Positions 12,708-23,566 of a stretch of DNA of 64,000 nt are shown in pieces (position 1 is the stretch's first letter; each line of letters starts with the position of its first letter). The stretch is taken from NCBI GenBank assembly GCA_019054805.1, contig JAHQIY010000002.1, positions 5,828,001-5,892,000 of the forward strand, given 5' to 3'. The stretch comes from Brachionus manjavacas. Lineage: Eukaryota; Rotifera; Eurotatoria; Ploima; Brachionidae. A program made the translations under genes and the position numbers. A model generated the notes under the pieces. That model was not told where the DNA came from, did not search any database, and saw only the letters and a list, made by a program, of their open reading frames with translations.

Positions 12708-15700
12708 TTTTGTGATTTGTACTGAACAAAAACTTTTATTTTAAAGCTAAATTTGTGTCTTGAGGAAATTTTCGCACTGATTTCTAAATGTTGAAATTTA
12801 CCTGTTATTTAAGTTGTAAAATTAATCAAGTCAATGAGGACCCTGGAAAAAGACTCTTGACAAAATTGTTATTTTTGTAATCTATTTTCTAAATCAACTA
12901 GTAATCAAGATTTAATCGTGTTTATTCAATAGATTACTCAAGATACCTAGAATATGGTGAGAAATAAGCAACCAAATAAGTTAGACCATTTTAAATGTTT
13001 ATTTTGAAGATTTTTCCAATTCAGTTGAGATTTTTTGGTATGAGAAAAGAAAAATTGTTCATCTACTAAAAATTAGTAGATAAAAGTGTCCATTAAATAA
13101 AATGACGAAACAATTTATACTCAATAGAAAAAAATAAATAAAACAAAGTTTCGTGCTGGATGATAAATCACGGACTCAATATCAGAGTTAACTGTGATAC
13201 ATTCAAAAATTATAAATCAGCATGCAACTCAGTCGATTCGGCACTTATTAAATTTAAATTACTGTTTATTTATATTACTTATTTAATATTACGCTTTTGA
13301 TCCTAAAGTATATGTCTATCTATTAATTAGTTCATTTATCTTAGAGCCATAGGAAATATGATTCTGAATATTTTTCGGACTTTATTTATAAGCTATCAAT
13401 GGTGTCCTTTAAATCAGAATTTTGAAACGGAATGCACTTGGTTTTTTTTTGCCTAAATTTACAGATTAGAATAAGTCAAATATTTCACTAGATTTATTTA
13501 AAAGATTAATCAAAGTACAAGATTTATTAGGTAAGTTAATTTGCTATTAGAGTAATTTAATTTTATTGGCGAATACATAAGAATATTTTAATTCAATATG
13601 CAAACATTGATTACCTCTTTACAGGTAGCCAATCATAGTTGTAATTAATGAAAACATCCCAAAAATAATATAAAAAATAAATGTTTCCTGGTTAAAAAAA
13701 CAAACTGTTTAGTAACTTTTTTTAATTTATTTAATTGAACTACGAATTATTAAATCATTGAAAATTTTTAAAATTTAATTGAAAATTTTTTTCTTAAATT
13801 TTTGAAAAATATTTGTTCCCATTAATGCCTTGTGAAGGAAGGTTCAAAAATTTAAAATTAACAAATAAATCGATATTCTAGTTATAATTAAAGAAAAATA
13901 ATATTAAAAAATATTTGAAAAAAATAAAGATGAGTTATTTGAAATGACATGATTATTTATTTTTTAAATTTTAACGGTATAATGAAATTTGGAATTCACA
14001 CATCAAGTGCGGCATTAAAAGTCAAAATATTTTTATTATTAATATTTAAAAATCAAATGGAAAATGAAAAGAAAGTAGTCAGCTGTTCCACAAAAAAATT
14101 AAATGAGAATGTCATTTTTGATTTCTATCTTAAAAAATAAGAAATGATTTAAAAATATTGATTTAAATAAGAATGACTGAATGTAGGTTTAAAAAAACTA
14201 AACAATGAAATCAAAATTTTAGAAATTTTAAATTTTGAAATATAAAAAAACAAAAATCAATTTGATTTTTAATAGGAAAAAGTTGAAAAAAACAAATATG
14301 AACTAGGGTTACAATTTCATTTAATGTAGTTAATTTATCGAAATTAATTTAAAAATGAAGCGTATACGAAATAATAATAAATATTTTAGTTAAGTTTATT
14401 ATTTTAAAAACTAGTCAGTCTGTAGATCATTAGAAAAAAAATTGTTCTAGATCTATTATTTAAAAAGCAATTTACTTATTTTTTTTAATTTTTGAATATT
14501 CATTCAATAACCCAAGGAGTCAAGTTGCTTATTTTTTTGTAGATTAAGATTTAAATTTGAAGCTTTTATTCTATTTAGTAATGTTGCACTATTAGACTTA
14601 TTTCAATTGAAAATTTTATAGCAATTTTAGCAATTTCCATAAAATTAAAAAAAAAAGAATTAAAAAAAAATATTTAAAAAAACGAAATGATATAGATAAA
14701 GAATGATTAAAGTTAAATTTTATAGAGCAAATCTAAACAAATAAAACAAAAGTTAATATTGTAGTATTTTAATTTGACAAATTTAACTCGCTGGTACTAA
14801 CCAAAAAGCACTAAACGAGTTATTTTGACAAGTTACAAAAAATTCAAATGATGATGTAATTTTCTTAATTATTAATTCAAAATTAAACAAAAAAAATATC
14901 TCAAATAAATTAACGAAATCTATCCTAAGGTATACTACTACTATTAAAAAACTATGAAAAAACTATTAATTTTGAGTTTTTTAGATATAAAAAAAAATTA
15001 ATTGTAAATAAGTATAAAAGTTTTAATAAATAGAAGCTTATATTTATTGTTTAAACAATTTACTTTAAGATAAATGAAATGATTTAGAATTTTGTTATTT
15101 TTATCTTATTATCAGTGTAACTTTATTAAAGATGCATTGAATGATTATTAAAGCTAAATGTGTAATATTTTTCTCTGATAAAAAATTAGATCTTTCAGTT
15201 GTTATTACATATTTTTAAATTTATGAATGAAACTATTAAACTTTTATATTTCAAGCTTTATTTTTCATAAAACAAATGATTGTTTTGATAAATTAAAAAA
15301 AATTTGAAAAAAAACTACTTTAATAACAGTGGTTTGATTTATTAATTAGCCTTGCTAAAAATTTACCTTTTACTGTTTTTAAAAACTTTTTCAAGTTTAG
15401 TAATAAATATTACCAATGATAAATAATTAAATCGTCTTAAAAAAAAAACTGATTGTCATGTTAAAATTGAACGGAGTCCTGATTTAGGGATTCCGATATG
15501 TTGTAGATAAGAGAAATACTAGTTAGAATTATAATTAATAATTAAACTATTATTTAATTAAAATATTTAAAATAATTAATTTAATTATTAATAATACGAT
15601 TATACTTATTTTCATATGACAATTTAATTATTGATATTACAGGTTAAATTAATCACTTATCATTATTTTATGATTGAACTTGGCTTAGTCATTTATTGAT

Positions 15701-16323
15701 AATACATTCTTTCAAACTAATGTATAATTTTTTTTGTTTAATATTCTTTTGATTCAGCTAATAATATTTTTGTTCATCTCTTTTTGTTTGATCATTAAAT
15801 TTAATAATAAAAAAAAATAAATTACTCTCAAATCAAGAGAATTAGACAAAAAAATCGAAAAAATTAGCTTTTTTAATTTTAAGTCACATTCTTAAAAGAT
15901 ACTGAATGAATTTTTCAAAAATATTATTATTTGCACTAATTAAAAATAACTAATTAGAATTTGAAGATAAAGTGAAAGAATCTTAAAAAATTTTATAGAA
16001 AAAATTTAATAAGATTATAATGGAAGATTTCTTTTTGCTAAAATATTTCATCTGTGAAGAATCTGCATTAATTCTAAATTAAATATATTTTAGTTAAGAT
16101 ATAAATTTTTGTTTAGTCATGTTTCAATTTTAAAAGATATTATATAAAGCTTATCCAAGATTAACTCTTGATCAAATCATTCCAGATGATTTATAAAATT
16201 TTAAGGCAATTTTTGGTTTATCAAATAAAACAAAACACTTGTAGCATAAAATTTATTCCGTGACTGTCAAAATTTATTTTTGATTAAAAATGCCCTCTAG
16301 TAGAAAACAGCAAAATCTTTAAA
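12708..16323. other. Intergenic, no gene seen
   Basis: About 3.6 kb of A/T-dominated sequence with many short homopolymers. A 63-codon frame at 13949-14140 has no protein-like character. No RNA gene or transposon was recognised. Confidence 0.5.
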
Positions 16324-17682
16324 TTATCGCAATAGAACCGCAGCATCATTCATTCGTAATTCTTCCAGATATTTTCTAAGTCGATTTTTTGTTGCCAAAT
16401 TTGAGTTATGGTCGCGCCAATCCATCATCAAACCAAGAATCTATTGTTGAAAACTCAATTTCTAATAAATATAGATAAATTTAAAAATACTGTATCATAA
16501 TCAACTTCATTATATTTTGATTTAAAAAGCTGAATGTCTCTTTTGGTATAACCTAGACTTATAGCTAATTCTTCCCAATCTCTTTTTATCACTTTTCTAG
16601 CCACTGATTCCAAAATTTCATCAGACAACTCGCTTTTAGTATCCGACACCTAAGAATTTAATCAAAAATTTTAATTTCGTTTTTAATAGTTCTGGAAAAC
16701 GGATCGGTGGTTACATTAGCGTAAATTTCTTATTGATATGGCAAAACATTAAAAAATTAATTACAAAATAATAACTTTTTTAATTAATAGAAAACATTCA
16801 TGATCTTTAAAGGTGATACTGCCAGTGCCACCGCTACCTCGTTTACCAAAACTAGTTTTTAATTTAAAATTACATTTGTGTTTCTCATATTTAGTTGAGA
16901 ACCAGGCAGACTAGGTTGCATGTTCATCTCTCTTAGTACATCATTAGGTATTAGATCATATTTTAAAAGATAATTCAACTCTTCTCTATCATAATTTGCA
17001 AAAATATTTTTAATAAAATTCTTTTCGTTTATATTTTTTGTGTTATCTGGATCAAGTTGTTCCATAAATAAATTTATTAGATCAGCAAGTTCTTTCTAAA
17101 AAAAAGTTAATTCAATTTTAATTTTTTAATTCCCGAGCAAGTAAATTACTTCATCACTGTTTGTGTAAATTTTACGGAAAAGTTTTTCTACCACATCTTC
17201 GGTAATGTCATCGCCATTGTTCAGAAAATGAAATATAAGCTTCAATTTTTGTTCAACACTTGCTGTGTCCACCCATTGCATGAATTTAAGGAAAACCAAA
17301 AAACTCAAGCTTCCGTCTTTTTCTTTTGGTAAATTAGCAATTATCTAAAAATTTTATAATAAAAATTATTCAATAAATATCATTTGAAATTTTATACGTT
17401 TTTTATAAAAATGTCTCGACTCAACTCGCCTTTTTCTAGCTGTTTTTTAGACAAAAAGCCTTTGCTGTCGCAATTAAGTTGATTAAAACGAACCCATAAA
17501 CGTTGAACCTCGACAACAGCCACTTAATTTTAGAAATAAAATTAAATTATTAAAAAAATTTTTCAGTATTTTTTACATCCTGTCAAATCTGCGTGGCCAG
17601 TGATCCAATCACCTCTGTTGGGATTAAGTTTTGTCTTTTTATCTTCAAGTGATGTCTCAAAAATACTACGATATGCTCCCAT
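16324..17682 (-). CDS. EF-hand (calcineurin-B-like) plus death-domain protein
   Basis: Six exons: 17577..17682, 17398..17522, 17150..17344, 16874..17095, 16491..16649, 16324..16440; phases agree at each junction (1,0,0,0,0) and give 307 residues. It starts MGAYRS, a good N-myristoylation signal like that of calcineurin B. Residues of about 36-190 resemble the calcineurin-B/CHP fold: VVEVQRLWVRFNQLNCDSKG, then GSLSFLVFLKFMQW, SVEQKLKLIFHFL and LDPDNTKNINEKNF. The four loops are degenerate, with few of the usual calcium ligands (first loop N,D,K,G). The last about 90 residues form a death domain: RDWEELAISLGYTKRDIQLF and ILGLMMDWRDHNSN, with LATKNRLRKYLEELRMND. The 224-bp intron before the death domain is the largest, so two separate genes remain possible. 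The role is unknown; a membrane-anchored signalling adaptor is inference. Confidence 0.72.
16806..16858 (-). other. GC-rich patch inside the EF-hand/death-domain gene, possible alternative exon
   Basis: Within the intron 16650..16873 the minus strand reads an acceptor-like actag, then a stretch with one open frame FGKRGSGGTGSITFKDHE. Its composition differs from the AT-rich surround. The frame does not join the preceding exon in phase through any obvious donor, so it is not in the main model. Confidence 0.3.
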
Positions 17683-17861
17683 TCTGATTCTTTTAATTTT
17701 ATAAATTAGCATTTTATGAATATTTAGATCCATTTGAATTTTGTTACTTAGCAATAGAATCTCAAATTTTTACTGATGTTCATGAAGAAAATAGAATTCT
17801 AATCGAAATTTTTCAATTTTTTGTTTTTTTCAAATTTCTATTTGTTTTTTTTTTTGTTTTT

Positions 17862-18890
17862 TTAGTAATAGGAGTAGTACATATATACTGCGATCCTAAA
17901 GGAAGTAAAGCTCACCTTTAAGCTATGAGAGTAATTTTTTTCTTTTTGAATGTAAATCGAACCCAAAATTTTTACTTATGGCTCAAAAGTTGCTTTTTAT
18001 ATAATACATTTCAAGTCATCTATCCAATTCAGCTTTAAAAGCTTTTTTTGATTCGAAATCAACAATGTCCTGAGATAGGCTATTCCAAACATTAATAATT
18101 CGATTTATTAGGAAATAATAACACTGCATACAACTCTTAACTTCTTTCCTTACCAAACATTTTGTACGTCTCTTTAAATTGTACACCTTAATGGGTATAT
18201 ATACCATACATAAAATGTACAGTTTTTAAAGCCATTTATGATTTAAACATCTGAAATAAATCTCCTCTCATAGTCTTATCTTCAGATTAGTTATTCTAAA
18301 AAAATCGAGTCTCTTGGATTACGGAGTGCAAGGATTATTTTTGTTGCTCTTTTTTGAATTTTTTCTATTTAAGAAATGTTTTTATCTAGATATGGACACC
18401 ATGAACTAATTGCGTATACAATATGAGGTCTCACAAGCGCGGTGTAACATCATTGACGAGAATGTTCAATTTCTTGAAGCTCTAAGCTATTATTCATAAG
18501 AAGCGATTTCCACGAATCGCGCAGAACTTCACCTTATATCAATTTTGAGGCAAAAAATTATGATTAAATGATCAAATAAAACTTTAGTATCATCAGCATA
18601 TTTTTCACACTTTTTTCTCAAACCAATTTATTGATCGTTTTTAAATATAAAAAATAGAAGTGGTCCAAAAACTGATCCTTGTAGAACTCCACTAGTTATG
18701 TCCAGCCATCTAAACGTAGATGACTTGAGGAAATATTTTAAAAAAGAGGGTTTCATTCTGAATTGAATTATAAAATGTTTATCATTTTCAAAGATAATAT
18801 AATGATTTTTAGAAAAAAATAAATTTTTTATCTGAAATGGATGTACAAAAGATATTTGCTTTAAAAGTTTACTCTCGATCAATTATTCAA
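17862..18890 (-). mobile_element. LINE reverse-transcriptase remnant
   Basis: Reading down the minus strand: ITSGVLQGSVFGPLLFFIF (RT motif, 18740-18630), then YADDTKVLFDHL (catalytic YADD, about 18600-18565), then a FVRPHIVYA-like segment near 18440, then FLINRIINVWNSLSQDIVDF (18115-18050), which is the standard C-terminus of CR1/Jockey-type LINE proteins. Stops and frameshifts separate the pieces. The 3' side (17862-18000) ends in a short tract of CTA-like repeats. The element lies just upstream of the EF-hand/death-domain gene. Confidence 0.85.
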
Positions 18891-19355
18891 TAAAAATGTA
18901 AATGAAAAATAAATTGTAAATAATTAATTTAAATCAAAATAAAATCAGTTCTAAGCTAAAACATTAATAATAAAAAATTTTAACTACAGATTTAAAAAAA
19001 AAAATTATTCTTAAAATTTTCAATGAATCTTTAAATGAATCTTTTTGATTTCTAAAAATTCGCTTTTTTTATTTCGAGTGTTTTCAAAAATTTTGATTAT
19101 ATTCCTCTAAAAGTTGAATAAAAGCTGATATTTAGTTTTAATTGTACGAAACTAATTTTCTAAAATTAAAAAAAAGCTAAAATTAACTCAAGTTTTTATA
19201 AAATTAACGCTAATGTGTTCTCATATTATTCTCAATCAATGAACTAGCATAAAATAAGATTTAAAAATTTTCCAACTAAAATTTATTTAGAAAAATCAAA
19301 TTCCTAAATAACCAATAAATTAAATATTTGTTAGAGTGATCTAGTTGTTTTGTCT
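18891..19355. other. Intergenic, no gene seen
   Basis: AT-rich gap between the LINE remnant and the 3' end of the seryl-tRNA synthetase gene. Confidence 0.5.
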
Positions 19356-20847
19356 CTATTTTTCTTTTTGAGCTTGAGGTGGTTTGACAAATGGAATTTT
19401 TTCTTTGTATCTTTCTGGCATAAATGGCCTCAATGCTTCGGGAACAATAATTCCATCCTCGGTTTGATAATTTTCAAGAATGGCGCAAATAGTTCTAGTC
19501 GTAGCGCACCTAATAGAAATAAATTAAAAATATTTTAATTACCCTTTATGAAAAAAATTACATGGTAGCATTCAACATGTGAACATATTTTACTTCTTCA
19601 TTCATCTTTTTAGTCTGACCACATCTGATCCTTAACCTTCTAGACTGATAATCGGTACAATTCGAGCAAGAGACCAATTCTCTAAATGCACCAGAACCTG
19701 GAAACCAGGCCTCAAGATCATACTTTTTGGCTGCAGCGTTATTTAAAGCACCGGAAACAATAGTTATTACTCGATAAGGCAGACCTAGTGCTTTATTGAA
19801 TTCTTCAGCATTTCCAATCATTTCTTCTAGCATTTCCCATGATTTCTGATTAGGTTCAGTGATGCAAAATTGTTCAATTTTTTCAAATTGATGCACACGG
19901 AAAATACCGCGAGTATCTCGGCCATGTGAGCCAACTTCTTGCCTAAAGCAAGTGCTGAATCCAGCGTATCTAATTGGTAAGGCGCTTTCTGCCAGCCATT
20001 CATCACGATGATAGGCAGCAATAGGTTGTTCGGATGTAGCAATCAAATATTTTTCTTCAGTAGAATTATCTGTGCTCAATTCGCTTGATTTTCCGACAAC
20101 TTTGTAGAGTTCTTCGTCAAACTGACTCAATTGGGCCACTTCTTGCATAACTTCTTTTTTCATAAAATAAGGTGTATACAAAGGTTGATATTCTTTTTTG
20201 TCTAGTATTTGCAGAGCCAAATTGATCAGAGCTTGTTCTAGGAAAACAATAGGACCTTTTGTGTAATAACCACGGGAGCCAGCAACCACGGCACCACGGA
20301 TTCCATCATAACCATCGATGAAATCAACAAGATCTACATGAGAAAATGTTTTTTTTGCTTCACAATCACCAAAAGTTCTCTCCACACGGTTGAACTCTTC
20401 GTCGTCGGTGACAGGGACAGATGGATGCAAAATGTTTCCCATTTCTTTAAGAGCCTCATTTCTCTCAGCTTCAATTGTGGCCAAATTTTTTGCATTTTTT
20501 AGAATTTCCTGGTCGACTATTCTGTTCAAATTTTTAATCTGAACTACGCTCAATTCCCGGAGTTTATCGGAATTCAAAGCGTTAAAGTCGTCAGTGAGGC
20601 CGGCTGGCAAAGTTTCGTCATTTCCTTGAGGCTCTTTTTTTTTCATTTTTTCACCGATTGCTTTAGAGCATAAATTTTTTAGTTTGTTCAGAGAATCAGC
20701 ATTGAATCTAACTTTGCGCCATTCTTCATCCTTGGACACTATTAAGTCAACCAGTTTGGGATCCTTGTAGCGCAATTTTTGATTTTCGCGCATTTTTTCC
20801 GGATCACCGCCTCTATCCGGACGGAATAAATCAATGCTCAAAACCAT
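19356..20847 (-). CDS. SARS1: Cytosolic seryl-tRNA synthetase
   Basis: Exons 19562..20847 and 19356..19509 with a 52-bp phase-2 intron give 479 residues. It charges tRNA-Ser (and tRNA-Sec) with serine in the cytoplasm. The start [20 protein letters not shown] is the eukaryotic cytosolic form; residues to about 130 form the tRNA-binding arm with a helical hairpin. The class II core shows motif 2 ([27 protein letters not shown]) and motif 3 split by the intron (MLNATM then [19 protein letters not shown], with the conserved Arg). TSEQPIAA and [15 protein letters not shown] are also family hallmarks. The C-terminal tail is short ([10 protein letters not shown]), so the protein is about 35 residues shorter than the human enzyme. 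No missing key residue was seen. Confidence 0.98.
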
Positions 20848-23566
20848 ATTTTTTAATAATCTAAAACTGTCTTTTCGATATGAAAATAAATCAATTTTTT
20901 CTTAAAGTACTAGAAGAACATGGTATGGAGATTTAAATAGCAAATTTAAGTTAATCAAAATTTCGAAATTGGTATGTGAGCCACGTTCAAAACCTCTGCT
21001 TCTCTGCAGATTTTAGTACTTGATCATGAAATATTTTTCAAATTTGATGAAATAGTTTCTTCACATAATGAAATTGTTCAAATTTTTCCTTTAAATGATA
21101 ATTTCTCATTATTTTAATTTTGATTAAGATTTTTTTCAAATGAAAATTTCAAACATCAAATGTATTATAAAAACAAGATCAAAATTTTTCCTTAATTCGT
21201 TTATATGATTTATTTTATTGATTTAATTTTTTTTCAGTAATTCTCATGGGTGCTTAACTCCCTTGAAATACTAACACAAACCATTGTTTTATTTTTGTGG
21301 GAAAATTCTTATTAATTATTCTCATTGTAATAAAACAGAGCTAAATATATAAAAAATAAGTAAATTTGCGTCATAAATAATTCAAGGTAACAAAATTCTA
21401 AACCACATTTTTAAATAGGACAATATTTTTGATAATTTTAAAATGCTTCAATTACTTAGAAATAAAAATGATTGATTAGAACTTTATTGTCTTTGAAAAT
21501 ACATTTCTCGATTTTTCAAAGACACTTTAAAAATTATACTTAATCAATACTAAATTTTTTGATGAATAACAAAAATTTTACAATACAAAGCAAAATCCAA
21601 AAAAATGATTTAAATAAATGAAGAATTCGAATTTGTTTAAAATCAAACTTATTAGTGGGTTTTTTAAAGTGCTGTTGGACCTCCAACTTAAATCTAATAA
21701 ACAACTAACTAACAATTTGCAAATAATAAAATGCGTTCCAATCGCTTTGCCTTTGGTTCTAATTAAAATAATAATTAAAATATATCTTATTATACAAGTA
21801 ACTAAGATATATTTTAATTAGTATTATATGTTAAAAATTAGATCATTTATTGATTTTTTATCTTTGTCAAAATGTAAATACTCATTATAAGGAGTTAACT
21901 GCAGCAAATTGGTCTAAAGCTTATGATAAATATTACAATAAGGACAATCAAATATAAAAGGAATTAAAATACTCTAAAAAAGGGACCGATACATTAATTT
22001 TTAAAATAATCATCGCCAAAAAATAGTCAAATAAGTTCATTCTATTATTGACATCATCAAGACATATTAAGCAATTTTTTGAATTCAGCATCGTCTTCTG
22101 AATATAATATGGCCAAAAATATTAAGTCAAGTGTTTTTAATTTTTAAAAGAAATTAAACTTTTTTGACAGAGTGAAGTAAATATTAAACAAATTTTCGAT
22201 TTTAAACTAGAAGTTTAAAAAAAATTTCCAATCCGTAAAATAAGTTTTTAAGTAGAAATAAATGAATTTTCATGTATTGATTAACTTTTTGAAAAAAAAC
22301 AAAGAATTTTGTATCTGCGTCATTTTTAAGCTGAATGTTTTTTCAGTCTCATTCCAAAGATTTAAAAAAAAAGCTTTTTATTCCATAAAATATTCATTAT
22401 TTTGGAAAATAAGAATGAAGCAGTGGGATATAACAAAAAAAAAGTTTATAGTTAATTTGAAATAAAATTATAAAAATCGCATTGATTTTTGAATGCTTAT
22501 AAAACTTATGGACAAAAATTAAAAAAAATAAACTGCTTTGATTTAATAAAATTGTGTATCCTTATTTTTTCATAATGAATAATGCTTGACAAATTAAATA
22601 TAGTTTGATTACTAGCATAATTTTTCCAAAAAAAAAGAAAAAAAAATATTTTTGAATACATTATAAGATACAAAAGTCACAATTGTTTAATATTTTATTT
22701 AAATGAAATTTTTTTAAACGACAAGCTCGTATTTATCATAATTACAGATCATTTATAATAAAAGTTTGATTTTAAAATAAAGGAGTTTTAATTTACCAAA
22801 TATTGTATGATTTTCAAATATTTAAAAATGATTGAAGAGTGCATCAATCAATTGGAGCAAAACCCCTCAAGTCAAAAATACTTAACTATTTTAATTTAAA
22901 TTAATCAAATCTAAACGCAATAAAAGCTCCAATACTTAGTATCCAGATCACAAAATTAAACAGGAAGCATAATTTAAGTATTCTTAATTCAAATTAGATG
23001 ACTATCTTATTACACAAAAGATTTCAACAGCCCAATTTTTAACTCGTATAAAAATTTAAATTGATTAAAAAAGAAGAAAATAAAATTTTTAATTTTTTTA
23101 TTAATTTAAAAATTTTTTTTAATTTAATTTAAAAAAAAATTCGAATTAAAAATCGATTACAATGGTCAAAATAAATAGAGATAGAGAGAGATAGAAATAG
23201 AGAGAGAGAGAGAGAGAGAAGAGAAATCTTTTTTATCTGTAAAAATTCCTTGCAAAAATTCATGCCATCATTACTTTTCTTGAGATCATTGACAAATTTT
23301 ACATAATAAATGTAAGTCCGCTTAAAACAACCCTTCGTTTTTGCATCAAAAAAATACTCAACATAAAAATTTGAAAAAAAAAATTATCTAACATCGGATT
23401 AAATGAAAAAGATTAAAAAAAGGTGTACAAAAGGTTAAAAAAAAATAAATCTCAAATTTAAAAATTGTCTCCAATTTGGTTAAACATGACCGCTTAATGG
23501 ATCTGAAACTGCATAAAAATTATGACTAAAAAAAAAACAAAAGAAAAAAAGAAAACATCCAAAATC
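20848..23566. other. Intergenic, no gene seen; GA microsatellite near 23.2 kb
   Basis: About 2.7 kb between two minus-strand genes: the seryl-tRNA synthetase promoter side and the zinc-finger gene's 3' side. Short frames at 21618-21821 and 22262-22465 are Leu/Ile/Lys/Asn-rich products of AT bias. The 3' UTR of the zinc-finger gene probably extends into the upper end. Confidence 0.5.
23176..23225. repeat. (GA)n microsatellite
   Basis: Imperfect then pure GA dinucleotide run of about 45 bp in the likely 3' region of the zinc-finger gene. Confidence 0.9.

Noticed and set aside
13949-14140. 63-codon plus-strand frame
   Set aside because: Phe/Ile/Lys/Asn-rich, as expected of random AT-rich DNA.
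18554-18600. YADD-containing frame considered as a host telomerase or retron RT
   Set aside because: Flanking segments give the standard LINE C-terminus and 3' UTR, so it is a retrotransposon remnant.
21618-22465. Two 67-codon plus-strand frames
   Set aside because: Composition is that of random AT-rich DNA; no conserved motif.
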